Shown here in pieces: positions 41,781 to 42,170 of a stretch of 42,170 nucleotides of DNA. Positions within the stretch are counted from its first letter, which is position 1. Every line of letters begins with the position of its first letter. The position numbers and the translations under genes are program-made. The stretch comes from a bacterium. Its GTDB lineage: Bacteria > Armatimonadota > Zipacnadia > Zipacnadales > Zipacnadaceae. Location of the stretch: the NCBI GenBank assembly GCA_030602615.1, contig JAUVZM010000017.1, positions 1 through 42,170 of the forward strand. The letters run 5' to 3'. The notes below the pieces were generated by a model. The model worked only from the letters and a program-made list of their open reading frames with translations. It did no database searches and was not told the DNA's origin.

Positions 41781-42170
<390 letters not shown>

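Overview
The window looks like a piece of chromosome from a GC-rich diderm bacterium. It carries lipid A acylation (LpxD), BamA, two Skp-like proteins, TamB and a lipoylation/isoprenoid/ribosome-recycling set, so an LPS-type outer membrane is expected. DUF4838 and GHL10-type glycoside hydrolases, a URO-D-like methyltransferase-family protein and a copper-amine-oxidase-N-like secreted protein recall uncultured Armatimonadota/WS1-like lineages. That placement is inference; no rRNA or phage/transposon marker is present.

Layout. (1) 0.46-7.8 kb: a carbohydrate-utilisation patch with a DUF4838 protein (-), a CreD-like membrane protein (+), a broken GHL10 paralog beside an intact secreted GHL10 protein (-), and an HpcH/HpaI aldolase (+) behind a good sigma70-type promoter. 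The stretch around the GHL10 gene is visibly more AT-rich than its surroundings. (2) 7.9-14.36 kb: a compact minus-strand tryptophan operon trpE-G-D-C-B-A without trpF. It starts at a near-consensus promoter, followed at once by an 18-codon leader peptide with four Trp codons and a set of alternately pairing RNA segments ending in two back-to-back intrinsic terminators. A second well-initiated small ORF and palindromic repeats lie between the attenuator and trpE. (3) 14.4-20.0 kb (+): a promoter-bearing but truncated pseudogene, a small secreted copper-amine-oxidase-N-like protein with its own promoter and terminator, a PHP-type CpsB phosphatase translationally coupled to a URO-D family protein, a putative lipoprotein and a DUF4139 protein. 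(4) 20.1-25.6 kb: a sugar transferase, a CHASE2-adenylate/guanylate cyclase divergent from a FecR-domain protein, and a large secreted protein with a pilus-assembly-N-like domain. (5) 25.6-42.17 kb (-): an envelope-biogenesis block. Reading along transcription it is pyrH (partial), frr, a small PASTA-like ORF, uppS, a small secreted protein, thiL, lipA, tamB, an ECF sigma factor, bamA, skp, a Skp-like lipoprotein, lpxD, an HldA-like sugar kinase and the pilus-N-like protein.

How the parts fit. Regions 3-5 together describe making and monitoring a diderm envelope: exopolysaccharide initiation, undecaprenyl lipid carrier, lipid A, outer-membrane protein delivery and insertion, a sigma factor placed among these genes and a cyclic-nucleotide sensor. 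The trp operon is a self-contained unit whose 5' leader is the most informative regulatory sequence in the window. No tRNA, rRNA, CRISPR array or insertion sequence was recognised.
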